The notes under the pieces: model-generated
Databases searched by the model: none
The model's input: the letters and a program-made list of their open reading frames with translations, nothing else
What the model was told of the DNA's origin: nothing
Assembly (NCBI GenBank): GCA_002869265.1
Contig: PKTH01000025.1
Coordinates: 1 to 42,466 of the forward strand
Source of the DNA: Candidatus Parcubacteria bacterium
GTDB lineage: Bacteria; Patescibacteriota; Patescibacteriia; Patescibacteriales; BM507
Length of the DNA stretch: 42,466 nt
Direction of reading: 5' to 3'
In this document: positions 42,394 through 42,466 of the stretch, piece by piece
Layout: each line of letters starts with the position of its first letter
Position numbering within the stretch: the stretch's first letter is position 1
Made by a program: the position numbers and the translations under genes

Positions 42394-42421
42394 ATTATAA
42401 CACAATAATTAAATAAATCAA
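42394..42421 (-). promoter_or_regulatory. Sigma70-type promoter of the DAHP synthase leader
   Basis: On the minus strand -35 TTGATT (42421-42416), 16-bp spacer and a perfect -10 TATAAT (42399-42394). The predicted start is near 42387. The region to the window edge holds only A/T-rich sequence. Confidence 0.8.
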
Positions 42422-42466
42422 ATCTTTTTTTAATAAATCGTTTTTTATTGCTAATTTTAGATAAAA

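Noticed and set aside
1-42466. Global reassignment of TAA to a sense codon
   Set aside because: Many complete genes end in a single TAA followed directly by a terminator (porB, the small gene at 2992, uvrB), so TAA works as a stop; the two internal TAA codons must have a local cause.
1-42466. UGA-as-glycine code as in Gracilibacteria/Absconditabacteria
   Set aside because: ruvA ends in TGA overlapping the next start, and no conserved gene needs an in-frame TGA.
1-42466. tRNA, rRNA, CRISPR arrays or insertion sequences
   Set aside because: None seen: no cloverleaf-like conserved CCA-proximal arms, no regularly spaced repeats and no transposase genes.

Overview
This AT-rich window most resembles a member of the Candidate Phyla Radiation (Patescibacteria, Parcubacteria-like). 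The grounds are gene style and order, not a marker phylogeny: tandem TrbC/VirB2-like pilins with cysteine-rich tails, a secreted protein with 'YLGRP..DAF' repeats, tightly packed minus-strand operons mostly without Shine-Dalgarno sites, single-domain receivers beside 7TM-type histidine kinases, and trimmed UvrB/UvrC. TAA, TAG and TGA all serve as gene-ending stops, so the standard bacterial code applies.

Layout. 1-1379: the end of one pilin-like gene and a complete tandem copy. 1384-1828: a DUF4258/DUF2283 toxin-antitoxin-like pair. 1918-2844: an orphan porB. 2922-3753: two small related genes (80 and 78 codons), each with its own sigma70-like promoter, Shine-Dalgarno site and terminator; the second has a 22-bp palindromic operator candidate. 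3765-11210 (minus): rpoB-rpoC behind a leader of about 310 nt with terminator-like hairpins. 11656-16123 (minus): a small unknown ORF, a U32/TrhP-like protein, RuvA, a FemAB-type ligase and a MurE-type ligase. 16210-18952 (minus): a PAS histidine kinase with a double-receiver regulator. 19062-27934 (minus): one likely eight-gene operon, ileS - pilB-like ATPase - PP-loop enzyme - lemA - unknown - htpX - unknown - NIF3-like, with a clear promoter and terminator. 28114-29934 (plus): uvrB. 29982-32537 (minus): a large secreted surface protein. 32607-33899 (minus): uvrC. 33963-40933 (minus): an apparent operon of two PlsC acyltransferases, a HAD phosphatase, two paralogous 7TM-GAF histidine kinases, a lone receiver and a small ferredoxin. 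41039-42421 (minus): DAHP synthase with a complete leader.

The strongest discovery is upstream of the DAHP synthase gene. A sigma70 promoter is followed by a 31-codon leader ORF whose codons 11-19 read FYFSFFWAF. Two mutually exclusive RNA pairings and a terminator hairpin with a U-run follow. This is a textbook ribosome-mediated aromatic amino-acid attenuator, in a lineage usually thought of as auxotrophic.

The second major observation is that two conserved genes, rpoB (codon 240) and uvrC (codon 295), are each interrupted by one in-frame TAA with homologous sequence continuing in the same frame. Assembly error, strain variation, readthrough and real loss cannot be separated from sequence alone. 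Since rpoB is essential, its case is the more puzzling.

No tRNA, rRNA, CRISPR array or insertion sequence was recognised.
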